Source: Asterella californica (lineage: Eukaryota > Streptophyta > Marchantiopsida > Marchantiales > Aytoniaceae). From it: a DNA stretch of 64,000 nucleotides. Within the stretch, counting starts at the first letter, position 1. Every line of letters starts with the position of its first letter. The position numbers and the translations under genes were made by a program. The notes under the pieces were generated by a model. The model searched no databases and was not told the origin of the DNA. It worked only from the letters and a program-made list of their open reading frames with translations. The stretch covers positions 1 through 64,000 of the forward strand of contig JAYKYS010000090.1 of the NCBI GenBank assembly GCA_036924285.1. Reading direction: 5' to 3'. This document shows positions 33,406-43,967 of this stretch, one piece after another.

Positions 33406-34960
33406 TTGACCGAAAATGCACTAAAATTCCACTGATTTGCTGTAATTAACAGCCCACAGCCCCTCCTTAAGTGGGGCTCCCCCCTACTCAGGCCCCTCCT
33501 TGACCCTTTTCGACACCCCCCCGACGGTTTGACGGTGCGACACGCCCCTGGCGTCACACCGTAGCGGTCACACGTCTTGCGACATGCACACTGCGGCAGT
33601 AAATCTTTATCGATTCCTACACCGTTCAAACGCGTGTAACTATTACGAAGGCGTAGGGTTGATCAGGTGTACAACGTGTGCAGATGCATCAGACGGCGAA
33701 CAAGTGCCGTCCATATTGCCGCGCGCAACTGCGCGATCATATTGTGCACGCCTGGCGCAAAATATGATTCCAATCCTGATGGCCCTCGCGAGCGCGCCAT
33801 TACAATTTTGCTCTCAAGGGACAGGCATCTTAAAGCTACAGTTGTTTCTGGCAGTCATCACGGAAGAATGTTTTTAAGTGAATATGACATCACCATTTCC
33901 AATCTGGACTGGGAACCGAGTAGACAAGTTGCACATGCTCTGACGTCCTTCGGGCACGTCCAAATCTCCGGCGCTTGGGACCGCCTGACAGTGTGAGCTG
34001 AAAACTACTGCGAGTCACGACACAGTGCCCGCTATTCTGTTTCCTGCGGTCAGGCCGCGCTCCCCAGAACCAGAAAGAGAACCCATCCCCAAACCTTTCC
34101 ACCCCCTACACATGTGTAGATAACAAGTTTGGTATACCTAGGTGAACACCAAACTTGGCACGGCAGGGGTTGCAATTGTGTTCTGGACGATCTCCATGAT
34201 CTCAAGATCAGGTCTACTGGGGATCAAAACGACCAGATAAGTAAAGAGGGCGTGTTGGTCAAGGCCGGCATTCCAGACCAGCCAGTGCATTGGATCACTG
34301 GTGATCTCCCGCAACATAAATCGAGCCCACGCTCCTACATTGCGCTACAGGTGTGTACCTTGTTGCATGAACTCATGTGAGGTCGTCCAGTAGTAGCGAC
34401 TTGCGTGCTTGTATGCTATGTCTACGCGTGTTTCGCCTCGGGTTGCGCTGCGCTTGCACTCCTTCACCTTGGTTGCGTTCGACACCGTTGCACCTAGGGA
34501 TTCTCCGAGGTCTTGATCAACGTGCATGCATCCGGCCGTACAATTTACTGGATTCGTGCGTGTCGATTTTGCCTAGTTCGACCACCGCCCGCGAGACATT
34601 TGGTCCACTTCGATTGCCTCGTGGTGCAGGGTTCCCTATGGGCTACACATTGGGTGACTTTGGAGCCTTCTTTGGTTTCCCCCGCAACGATGGGCCCTGG
34701 CCAAAATGCAAATGCAACCAGTGTAGCAAGGCCGCGGCAAGCCACAAGGCATATGGCAGCGCAGTTGGAAACTATTTCGCTTGCGGTGACGGGCCCTACC
34801 CAAAGTGCGTGCAACCAGTGCATGACGTATGAGAGGAACAAACCGAGCCAGGGCATGTCGGGCCAGTAGCGAACCTCGCACCGTCTGAGAGCGCTTGCCA
34901 GAATCTCTGCTTGCCGCAATTGGACTGCTTGATGTGCAATTGTTGTTTGTCAACGCAATA
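33406..34960. other. Unrecognised region with short open frames
   Basis: Higher in G+C than its neighbours and without repeat partners elsewhere in the window. Plus-strand frames include 33667-33996 (109 codons), 34129-34380 (83 codons, ending near a possible splice donor CTACAG|GTGTGT) and 34377-34832 (151 codons, with CKCNQCSK and a second GDGPYPKC). These may be exons or remains of a gene, but I cannot link them or name a family. Confidence 0.3.
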
Positions 34961-35054
34961 CAGGTCAGAGAGACGCCTGCCTACGTGAAAAGACTCCAGG
35001 CTCAGTGCAGGTCAGAGAGACGCCTGCCTACGTGAAATGACTCCAGGCTCAGTG
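34961..35054. repeat. Two tandem 47-bp units
   Basis: The unit starting CAGGTCAGAGAGACGCCTGC is present twice (34961 and 35008), differing by a base or so. It lies 81 bp before the left edge of the DIRS-type element. Confidence 0.85.
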
Positions 35055-35135
35055 CACAGACATGGGTTCAGTGTACAAACCGACTCCAGAAACGTATCTT
35101 AGATAGAAATAGGAAGGATCCACTGGTTCAGTACT

Positions 35136-35257
35136 GACATCTTGTTAAATCACTGCAAGCGAATGCTCATATTATTCATCAAGCTTAGCTAACCTGGCCA
35201 TGAATAATGGCTGGACACTAAAACCGATGTAAAAACATCTGCATTTAGCCCTAACAC
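35136..35257. repeat. Split direct repeat A1 (122 bp)
   Basis: From GACATCTTGTTAAATCACTG to TTTAGCCCTAACAC; one mismatch seen against A2 (35468-35589). Confidence 0.9.
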
Positions 35258-35299
35258 GTCCCAGGGCAGCTAGAGGACAACAAGGGAGGGAGGGTGGGC

Positions 35300-35467
35300 C
35301 AGCTGTTTTCAGCCCAACCCTGTTACCAGGTAAGCTGAACTTGATATGCTCGGCTGCAGCAACTTGTGTGCTGCAGCGTGTGCTGCAAGCCAGTTCCCTT
35401 AGCCTATTAGTCAACGCTATTGCATTCACATGTGTCTTGCTGATTGGCCCCCAAAGATTTAACTAAT
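35300..35467. repeat. Split direct repeat B1 (168 bp)
   Basis: From CAGCTGTTTTCAGCCCAACC to GATTTAACTAAT; matches B2 (40789-40957) with a few differences. Confidence 0.9.
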
Positions 35468-35589
35468 GACATCTTGTTAAATCACTGCAAGCCAATGCTC
35501 ATATTATTCATCAAGCTTAGCTAACCTGGCCATGAATAATGGCTGGACACTAAAACCGATGTAAAAACATCTGCATTTAGCCCTAACAC
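35468..35589. repeat. Split direct repeat A2 (122 bp)
   Basis: Starts at the base after B1 ends, forming the internal B1/A2 junction expected from the circular intermediate. Confidence 0.9.
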
Positions 35590-35635
35590 CCATCTACCCA
35601 GTATTACTGCAGCAAGTGTGCTTGATCACTGTATC

Positions 35636-36925
35636 ATGGCACAGGCAGCTGTGTCTTCACCATCAGTCCTGAGAGTGAAATTGTGAAGGCACCCAGATAC
35701 ACATGGAGACCCCCTTGCCGTTTTGCAGGCCCCCCTCCAGCTGGACGTCAGCAGTGTGCAACAGTTTTACTCCCAACTATGTGCCACTCCAGCCAGCAGC
35801 TCCAAATGCCCTCAGCTGTCCAGCCAGGAGGTCACCACATTGTATAGCAAAGGCCTGGCAGCTGCAGCTGACATCCAGCAAAAATCAGTGAGAACAGGCA
35901 CTCTCAAGATCAGGCAGTCAGCCATGAGGGAATTGGCAGACTGGCTGCAGAGCACTCGTGCAGCCAACAACAGAACAGTGATGACTGCCATCCCTGAGGA
36001 TATCCTTGTGTACCTGACTCAACATTGGCTGCTTAATCATGCTGGATCAGAGACAGTAACAGGGGAAACTATAGCAGCACCAAGCAGTCTGTCCAGCATC
36101 AAATCCCACTTAGCACAGGAGTTTGACTTGCTGGGACGCACTGGTGATTGGAATGCATCCAGTTAATCAGGCAATCCCATGCACAGTGTACAGGTGACCA
36201 GGATGACCAAGGGCTACAACAACTATGCAACAGATTTAGGCTATCAGAAAAGAGGAGCTGTGCCCTTGACAGAGGTGGAGATGCTCAACCTGCTGGCCAG
36301 CATGCATCAGTCTTGCAACAACAACATGGATCAGCATCAGCTGCTATTAGTGCTCAGAGATGGCATGCTATTCAGTTTGCTGTGGCAATCTTGCTTCAGA
36401 GGACGCAATGCAGGTGCTCTGAGGCTAGATAACCTTCAGCTGCCCACAGGAGAGAATGCAGTGCCTTACCTGGTTCCAGTCAGCAAACTGCAAGCTGGGG
36501 CTGTCCTTCATTTGGTCCCAGACACCACCAAAAACAAAAAGGGTGGTCATTGCAAGATTGTGATGACCTGCGATGTCCTGTGTTTCTCCACCTGGTTTCA
36601 GTTGTCTGTGCACCACTATGCACAGGCAGGCCAACCAATCACCAACTTCCTCACCAGGCCTTTGGCAGTTGCCACCAAGCGTTTTGCAGAGCAGCCTATG
36701 ACCTGCAGCAATGCTTGGGCACGCTTAACCAAACATCTTCAAGCCTTGGACATGTACACAGGCCAAAGTGTGCACAGCACTAGGAGGGGCAACATGATAC
36801 ACAGACAGCAGGAGAATCATGAAAGCTATTGTGACATTGGAGAGGTGGCAATGTGCAATGAGAAGAATGTCAAATACTACACCGATGCTCACAGACCTAC
36901 CAGGCTTAGGGGCAGTGGTGCTTGA
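35636..36925 (+). CDS. Tyrosine recombinase of the DIRS-type element (one in-frame stop)
   Basis: Proposed start ATG 35636, small intron 35675-35728 (GT-AG, phase 0), main exon 35729-36925. Product is about 410 residues. An N-terminal helical (core-binding) region is followed by the catalytic domain with the tyrosine-recombinase residues in place: Arg in FRGRNAGALRL (about 36403), HxxR in SVHSTRRGN (about 36770-36790) and the Tyr nucleophile region VKYYTD (about 36870-36890). The enzyme would join the circular cDNA to the genome. A single in-frame TAA at 36164-36166 interrupts it between the two domains; everything on both sides is open, so it is a recent nonsense mutation or is read through. 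Its stop codon is 5 bp from the end of the convergent pol region. Confidence 0.8.
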
Positions 36926-36930
36926 ATTGG

Positions 36931-39338
36931 CTATTCAGAGAACTTTACAAGGTAGGCAGATAGGATGTAAATAGGCTTGTTCACACCCTGCATGTGTTTA
37001 GGAGCCCTGGACCGAATAGTGTATAAGCTAGCATGGTAAGACAGTTCTTGAACAGCTTTGACAGGCAGCTGCTTCAACATTGCAGCCCAGTAACGCATGA
37101 ATTTAGGTACAAGCACTATTGCATCAACTTTTTCCCAACTTAGCAGCTTATTGATCACTGCACCCATCAAAAGAAAGGGTGGGAACACCCAAATCATACC
37201 AGGCTTACCATGCAACCTGGCATCTTTCAACATTGATACATTGCATTGACTGCTAACGCCTAAGGTGCATGCAACAGAGTGTAGTAACTACTGATCACAT
37301 GTTGCTGAGAAGCATGTCTTGCAAGTGCATCCAAGGTGGGAAAGCTCACACTTCACAAACATACATGCAGACTCTGAATCAGATCTTTTTGAATGCTGCA
37401 CATGAAAGAAACATCTCAGAACTGTCTTCCAACCTGGACAACATGTGTGCATACTGCAATGCACCAAACCCCCTGGGCTCCCAAATAAAGTCCAGATGTA
37501 CCTCATGAGCAGCCGCAAGCTGAGACAGCTCAAACATCTTAAGAACTACATTAGATGAACCCTTCATTTCCAAAAAGTCCTGAATAGCAGGCATGCAATC
37601 CCATGCGTATACTATGACCCTGCCACCCACAGCAAGCCCCAGCTAATGGACTATGGCCTGCACAACAAGGCGAACATTTTTACTTCCCAAAACATTGATG
37701 ACAGTTTGTTCGCATCCATGAGCCCAATCTCAGAATCGAAAGACACAACCATAGGGTGCTTTAACTCACCATCTGGGGGTGTAGGCTCCATAGCCAACCT
37801 TGGAGGCATCACCGCACATGTGTATGTACAGACCCCTCTTGACCCAAGTCAAACCAACACAACAATCATTACTATCTTGCCAGAACTGCAGATCTACCTT
37901 AATCAAGGCAGGGTCCTCAATATGGTCATCCATGTTGTCGCCCATGGACTGATACAGTCTTCTCAATGACATGTACAGAGGTGCCATGTAGACTGCTGGT
38001 TAGATGGACCTCAACATGCCAGCTATACTGGCCACCTGCCAATTGCTGAAGCTATCCACAGCCATCATTGCCCCAATCTTGCCTTTGACATAGAGTTTCT
38101 TGTCCTCACGCAAAAACCATCTGCATTGCCTGCTGTCCACCATCAAGCCAAGGCATTTGCGATCTTGAATTGGCACAAACTGGCATTTTTTCCAAGACAA
38201 GAAGAACCCCAACGCAATGACAAGCAAAGCATAAGTTTTGATGATGAAATACACTAGCCTTTGGTCCTTGCTACAGCCAGCACCTCATCCATGACATATG
38301 TCAAACAGCAACCATGCAACCTGAATAGCTTGTGAACTTCACCCATGGTCCAAGTATAATTGCGGCATGCTAGTGCCCAGCCAAAACATGTCACCTGGCA
38401 AGCAAACACCTGCCCTCAAATTCCATGGCCAAATAGGGCAAGCTATTTGCAAGCATTCTGATGTGATGATACCCAAACATAGCATCAGTCAGCACAAACC
38501 AGTTCCCCCGGTGAAATTACTCTGTAACATCAGCTAGTTTTTATACATAAAATGCTCATACATGACAAACATGTTGACATATCGACAGTCCAAGACCAAG
38601 CGCAACTTGCCCTTCCTGTTCTTGACCACACCCATGCCATTGACCACCACAAGTGGCTTACTACCTGTCCACTCTACAAGTGACACTACATTGAGAAGCT
38701 TTTCAGTTTGCTCACCAACACACTGTCTATGGAAACAACATGAAACCCAATTGGCAAATTGAACAGTCGTAGGCTCAGCCCTATGCAACATGCCATGCAC
38801 AGCTTGACACCCCACTGTCTTATTCAACACTTGCTCAACCAGTTTCAGCTTGATAGAATAACAAGGATGTTTGTCTTGCCCAGCACTAAAGGAAGACACA
38901 AAATCCAGTCTTATACCATTAGTGACCCCACTCTAGCACCAGATTGCTTGAAGAAGGCTTGCCAAGCTACAAGGTGTGTGACACAGTTGCCAGCTACAAA
39001 TCTTTTGGGGTCTAGCAACACTGTGTGAAGACAGGCCATAAGCTGCTCATCAGTATAATTGTTCATAGCTTGCTCAGATTGCAAATCTGGTCCCCAATTT
39101 TATGAGCAATGTTGTCAAACCCATATGCCATTACTAAGCTGTCATATTGCAAGCTCACAATTTGTCTAATGAGCATGCTGTTTGCCTGGCCTACACAAGA
39201 GCCTGGGCAAAAACTGTCCATGATGACTCTGATGCTCTTGCCTAGCTTGCGCTTGGCTGCTGCCAGGAACTCCTCCTTCTGGAATTTATCTTGGTAAATT
39301 GACTCTGCCTGCTCTTTCATCCATTTCAAGCTTGGCAA
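36931..39338 (-). pseudogene. DIRS-type RT / RNase H / NPPF-domain polyprotein, broken
   Basis: Minus-strand pieces: 39338-39063 (upstream region); 38899-38534 with the RT fingers motif GVVKNRKGKLRLVLDCRYVN; about 38400-38270 with the palm site reading LTYVMDEVL where an active RT has (Y/F)xDD; 38254-38000 with GFFLSWKKCQFVP and KCLGLMVDS (RT thumb side); 37987-37766 with CGDASKVGYGAY (RNase H first Asp); 37630-37379 with the end of RNase H (MLSRLEDSSE, compare ADALSR); and 37233-36931 with WVFPPFLLMGAVINKLL, the WVNPPF-type domain that follows RNase H in DIRS elements. Multiple stops and frame changes separate the pieces and the palm Asp pair is altered, so the polymerase is dead. Confidence 0.85.
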
Positions 39339-39483
39339 GCTTCTCCTTGACTGTTGCTACAACAAACTGCAAGTCAGCCAAGATTAGAATCAGACCCCAA
39401 CAGAGTCAACAAGTATTCCAACTCAATGTCAAACCAAGCTCAAAACCAAATCTCAACAGAGTCAACAAGATTTCTAGCAATGC

Positions 39484-40125
39484 CATCATGGCTCAGATCA
39501 GCTGCCATTACGGCCCAAAAGTGCTGCCATTCATGGCTCATGGTTGATGCCATCATGGCTCATACCAGCTGCCATCATGGCTCATATTAGTTGCCATCAT
39601 GGCTCATATCAGTTGTTGTCATGGCTCATATCAGATGCCATCATGGCTCATATATATATCAGCTGCCATCCTGGCTCAAATCAGATGCATCATGGCTCAT
39701 AACAGATGCCATCCCGGCTCATATCAGCTGCCATTACGGCTCAGAAGTGCTGCCATCATTGCTCATAACTAATGCCATCATGGCTCATACCAGCTACCAC
39801 CATGGCTCTTATCAGTTGCCATCATGGCTCATATCGATATGAGATGCCAGATATGAGATGCCAGATATCAACTGGTATCAAATGCCATCATGGCTCATAT
39901 CAGTTGCGGTCATGGCTCATATATATCAGCTGCCATCATGGCTCATGACTGACGCCATCATGGCTCATATCAGATGCCATCCCGGCTCATATCAGCTGCC
40001 ATCATGGCTCATAACTGATGCCATCATGGCTCATATCAGCTGCCATCATGGCTCATAACTGATGCCATCATGGCCCATATCAAATGCCATCATGGCTCAT
40101 GGCAAATGCCAACAAGGCTCATATC
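39484..40125. repeat. 22-bp minisatellite inside the DIRS-type element
   Basis: About 25-29 degenerate units of TGCCATCATGGCTCATATCAGC in tandem, with common variants ATAACTGA and CCCGGCTCAT. It lies between the gag-like frames and the RT region. A unit of 22 is not a multiple of three, so it shifts frame each unit and cannot encode a simple repeat protein. Confidence 0.9.
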
Positions 40126-40223
40126 CAGTGTCAGCAAGGATCAGCATCATAACTCCACAGATCTAACAAGGCTTCCAAATCAATGTGACAGTCACCAAAA
40201 CCCACAGGTAACAAGCATCATTG

Positions 40224-40756
40224 CTACTGTACACCAAACAAACACCAACTGTCTAAGGTGGAGTTTCTTGCCTGAGACAACTCCACATCGTCTTCCTCAG
40301 CTTCACTGTCCTGTGAATCCTCTCTGGGCTCGGTAGTCTCTTCTCCTCCTCTGGCTTCAAGGTTAGGGTCTGTTGAAGGGTTGGTGAGTGGAGCATCGTC
40401 GAAAATGGAAGCGTTCAGTAACACTGCGATTTTGGCAGGCGCCCATTCTGACGGATTACGAACGCCTTACAAGTAACGTTGGACAGTCGCTCCTGCGCTG
40501 CCATCACACAGCGGGCGGTAGTAGCATGGCTGACCATAGCTTTGCGCATGACGTTTTGGTCGACGTCATGGTACTTGCACCGCAAGGTAACCTTGACAGG
40601 GTTATTGTCGGCTCCTGGTCGATCGCCGAGATCCACGCGGTCGAGACATTTCACTGCGTAACAATCAGGTGTTTCGCCGTCCACATGGTGTAACAAAGCA
40701 AAGTCTCGTTCAGGAACAAGTACGGGAGGGGGATTCGCTCCCGTGTCGCGCGGCAT
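40224..40756 (-). CDS. Gag-like ORF1 region of the DIRS-type element (putative)
   Basis: Two overlapping minus-strand frames occupy the place where gag sits in DIRS elements. The first (40756-40415, 113 codons) has HHVDGETPDCYAVKCLDRV and a basic C-terminal part. The second (40424-40224, 66 codons) has a strongly acidic stretch (DSQDSEAEEDDVELS). The overlap suggests one original frame with a shift or intron between. No family motif is recognised; the assignment rests on position. Confidence 0.4.
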
Positions 40757-40788
40757 CGACCTCCCAATGCCAAACTACCCCAACAAAG

Positions 40789-40957
40789 CAGCTGTTTTCA
40801 GCCCAACCCCGTTACCAGGTAAGCTGAACTCGATATGCTCGGCTGCAGCAACTTGTGTGCTGCGAGCGTGTGCTGCAAGCCAGTACCCTTAGCCTATTAG
40901 TCAACGCTATTGCATTTACATGTGTCTTGCTGATTGGCCCCCAAACATTTAACTAAT
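40789..40957. repeat. Split direct repeat B2 (169 bp), outer end of the element
   Basis: Matches B1 from CAGCTGTTTTCAGCCCAACC to CATTTAACTAAT, with one extra G in the CTGCGAGCGTG block. Flanking sequence after 40957 is unrelated to A2. Confidence 0.9.
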
Positions 40958-41204
40958 CTTGCAATTATAACACTGACCTGAATACTCAATGAACTACAGC
41001 TGGTATCATAAGTCTGCTTACACTCACTTGCAATTTTGTGGCCTTGACCATTATTGTGCATCCCCAATTGACACTTGGGCATCAGTCATCATGCCATTAG
41101 GCATTGCACACCAAAATGTGCAACCCCAGCTGTTGAAATTCCTGCAATCCCAAGCCAAATTCAAATTCCGAGCCAAGCGCAGTAGAAGTCACTAGCAAAA
41201 GGCT

Positions 41205-41770
41205 GACGCAGTCAGCAGTCGAAGTCAAAGTCATTAGGAATTAGGGGCCAAACTCTCGCAATTTTTTCTGCACAGGCAGTGCAATATGCCAGGTGAGCCT
41301 CTGCAAGTGGTTGCACCGAGAACAAAGGTTTGCTGGACTGATCAGGCTCAACCTCTGTCAGAGGCAAGCTTGTCCAGGCAGCAAGCTTTTGCTGCCCTTG
41401 TGTGAATAGTCACTGCTTCCTGCTTGCTGCTTTGCTGAGAGATGTAGATACTAGGCAAGAAAGCTGGCCTGTTTTGCCAGAAGGTTTGACCTTCTCAGGG
41501 TATCGCTTCCTATGAATCTTGCCTGCTGGGCAGCCTCGAACCTGACTGTAGGCTGACACCAGCTTTCTTGCTTCACACACCTGCTTTGTCCAGAGCCTTG
41601 CAGCTAGCGGCACAAGCATTTTCAGCGGCAACGTTCACAGCAGCAGGCGCGCATGCTCCCCTGCTGACACTGGCTGGCCTCACCGCCATTTGCATTGCGC
41701 ACAGCATTCACTATCCTGTTTCTGCTGAAGCAATACCCTTACTGTAAACAGACTTTTGACGGCAGCTGTA
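41205..41770 (-). repeat. Dispersed repeat R1, copy d (inverted)
   Basis: Reverse complement of 19713-20275. TTTTGCCAGAAGGTTTGACC, TTGCAGCTAGCGGCACAAGC and GGCTGGCCTCACCGCCATTT are all present. Confidence 0.8.
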
Positions 41771-41846
41771 CAGTAGCTGTTGCAACTACTCCCAGCAGTG
41801 GTCAAGTCATCACACCATTACAGATACATATACACAACAAGAGAGT

Positions 41847-42380
41847 ATGCTATGGGCAGTCCCATTGCAGTCCCATGCATCGCTCTTTCAAACCTTCTCC
41901 AATCTCATTGTCCTCCGATGTCAAGTTCATGTTGACCTCTTCAAGATTCATCTGCATCAACGGCAAGAATTGATCAGCATTCTGAAGCTTAGTTGCAGGG
42001 TTGCCATCAGGAAACATCTAAACCTGCATTGGCAGACAGGGCTGAATCGGTCATACAGTTTAGTGACATGCATGAGGAGATCTATCAGTGACAGTCAGAA
42101 CAGCACATACACCGCTCTTGAAGCTACTGTTGTTTTGATGTCTGCTGCTGCCACAATCAATGAAATGTCAATGCAAATTTTGCCTGAGAAGGTACAAAAC
42201 CTTGCATCGAAAACAATAAAATGGCACCCAGTGGCTGCCAGGACTGCTCTTCAAGGCTTTCCAGGCATAACTGCCTGCATGACTGTTGATGTCCATGTAC
42301 CTGTCCCTCAGTACAGCAATAGATTTCTCCCTCCAGTTGAGAACCTGCACTTGTCTGCTGAAAGGAATGCTCAGTTTTAG
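41847..42380 (+). CDS. Uncertain 177-codon open frame
   Basis: I do not recognise this frame. It is one of the longer uninterrupted frames outside the named genes, lies between repeats R1 and R6 and ends in TAG. The C-terminal half (from about YTALEATVVLMSAAATINEM) reads like ordinary protein; the first half is less convincing and may be non-coding. No signal peptide, membrane segment or known motif is visible. It could be the end of a transposon gene or chance. Confidence 0.25.
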   Translation: MLWAVPLQSHASLFQTFSNLIVLRCQVHVDLFKIHLHQRQELISILKLSCRVAIRKHLNLHWQTGLNRSYSLVTCMRRSISDSQNSTYTALEATVVLMSAAATINEMSMQILPEKVQNLASKTIKWHPVAARTALQGFPGITACMTVDVHVPVPQYSNRFLPPVENLHLSAERNAQF

Positions 42381-42759
42381 TATGTGATTACATCATTTGC
42401 CATGTATTATATGTCTGGCCTGAGGTTGACTCAAATCGCTCATTGCCGAAGAGGAAAGGGAGCACAGGTTCCTGGTCAGACTGCCCTTGTACATTCAGGG
42501 CATGTTCCCTGCTGGGAGCACCCAGTCCAGCCACCTGTTCAGTCCTCTGACTGCTGGTCGGCACAGCTTTGCTGATGAAGGCCACTTCACTTGGGCTGAA
42601 CAAGCATCTGGATGCTGCTAAGCTTTATGCTGGGGAAAGCAGTCATGGCTTCAGGTGGGGGTTTGGTGGCACAAGGTATTTCCAGAGCTCAGATTGGGGC
42701 GAGGGCGCAGATCAAAGACACCAAGAATTCTTGATACATATGCAGACAGCAGCAGACAC

Positions 42760-42861
42760 GTCTGCAGTGCCGGGGCAATGAAAGTGTGCTATTTGCACTG
42801 TGCCTTTCGGTCAGCAGCAACAGCAGCAGCGACAGCAGCAGTGACAGCAGCAGCAGCAGCG

Positions 42862-42896
<35 letters not shown>

Positions 42897-43560
42897 TGCA
42901 ACAGCATGGCTCAAGAGAGGCGCTGCCTGCATTTGACTCAGGCAAAGAGTTTAGGCCCACCAAAGGGCAACCCAGACAAACCTCAAAGACGGTTGAGGTT
43001 CCAGCAACTGTTACCAGCGCTTCATGTCTGTCCTGCATCATGACGTATGTATCAGAAACAGGACGATGGCAGCCAGCTGCAGAGTCATTGCTGTGGTGAG
43101 GGTGGGTGGGTTTTTCTGGAAGTTAACTGATAACTGAAACACAACTGGGCAACAATAGACCTAGTTGTGTATGCGTGCTTGCAAAATGCCAAACTGAGGG
43201 ATGTTCTTGCTTTTCACGCCTGTGATTCATGCCAGTATCCTGTGAGTCAGATGTAGGTGGCAAGTGATTGTGTGTATTACTGCATGTGATAGTGTCTAGC
43301 CATGTGCTGCAGCATATTAGAGTTGCATTAAGCACATGTGAGGTGTTCCAGAAAACCCAGTTATCTACACAGAAACTCCACTTTGCACTGCGTACATGAG
43401 CCTGTGTAATGACGTGTAGCATAGAACTGGCGTAGAAGCATAAATTACAGAGCGTCCCAGAAGCTCAAATTGCTCTCAGCACATACATCTATACACACTA
43501 TGTAAGGCACGCAAAAGAAGGATACGCTTCATGAAAGTTGACCACAGAGGTCTGAAATAA
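42760..43560. repeat. Dispersed repeat R6, copy 2, with CAG-type microsatellite (42811-42900)
   Basis: Direct match to 17224-18110. The triplet tract here is AGCAGCGACAGCAGCAGTGA followed by a longer pure CAG run and one ATGCAACAG. About 70 bp present in copy 1 near 17840-17900 are missing. Confidence 0.75.
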
Positions 43561-43967
43561 CGCTATTCACCAATGTAACTCACAATGTGTCACACTATTC
43601 ACCAATGTAAATCACGGTGTGCTTGTTTCTGGAAAACATGTGACGCTTGACATCGCTGCTACTGTTTACTCCAGTACTATAAACTGCAAGTGTCTAACAC
43701 TGAGGCACTTGCACATGTATGATAAGCATGAATCCTGCGTGACACGGCATCCTGCAGCTATTGTGCGCTGATCGGCGCATGAGGGCTACTGAGGGCTGAC
43801 TTGGATTGCAGTTCAAGACTCAGTGACTGTGCATTCCTCAAGAAAGGTAAGCAGCGCAAAGCACACTGTCTCAAGTTAACCAGCAGAAGATGTCAGCAAA
43901 GGCCTTTGGCAGTGTCACCTTGTGAATCTACAAAGCGAAGAATCACTAGGCTAACCCTGATACCTTC
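43561..43967. other. 3' flank of the methyltransferase gene; no gene seen
   Basis: Contains a short direct repeat (ATTCACCAATGTAA at about 43565 and 43600). Nothing else recognised. Confidence 0.35.

Larger units (their letters stand above)
35136..40957 (-). mobile_element. Complete DIRS/PAT (Kangaroo-like) tyrosine-recombinase retrotransposon
   Basis: A 5.8-kb element. In the RT sense (minus strand) its order is X1 (40957-40789), gag-like frames, a 22-bp minisatellite, RT-RNase H-NPPF domain, then Y1 (35589-35468) joined directly to X2 (35467-35300), a 42-bp spacer, and Y2 (35257-35136). This A1-ORFs-B1A2-B2 arrangement of split direct repeats is the hallmark of PAT/Ngaro-type YR retroelements, which integrate through a circle without target duplications. 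The YR gene lies on the opposite strand to the RT, as I recall for Kangaroo of Volvox. X copies are 168 and 169 bp, Y copies 122 bp, each pair nearly identical, so insertion was fairly recent even though pol is broken. Confidence 0.85.

Noticed and set aside
33406..34960. A hidden multi-exon gene in the GC-richer stretch
   Set aside because: Several short frames and possible splice donors exist, but no family motif or consistent splice chain could be built, so it is listed only as an unrecognised region.
36160..36170. Alternative genetic code with TAA as sense
   Set aside because: Other confident genes here (Cys-rich genes, REX1-like, mannanase) end in TAA, so a single mutation is the simpler reading.
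39484..40125. Regular short repeats that might suggest a CRISPR array
   Set aside because: The 22-bp units abut without unique spacers, drift in sequence, and lie in a eukaryotic retroelement. It is a minisatellite.
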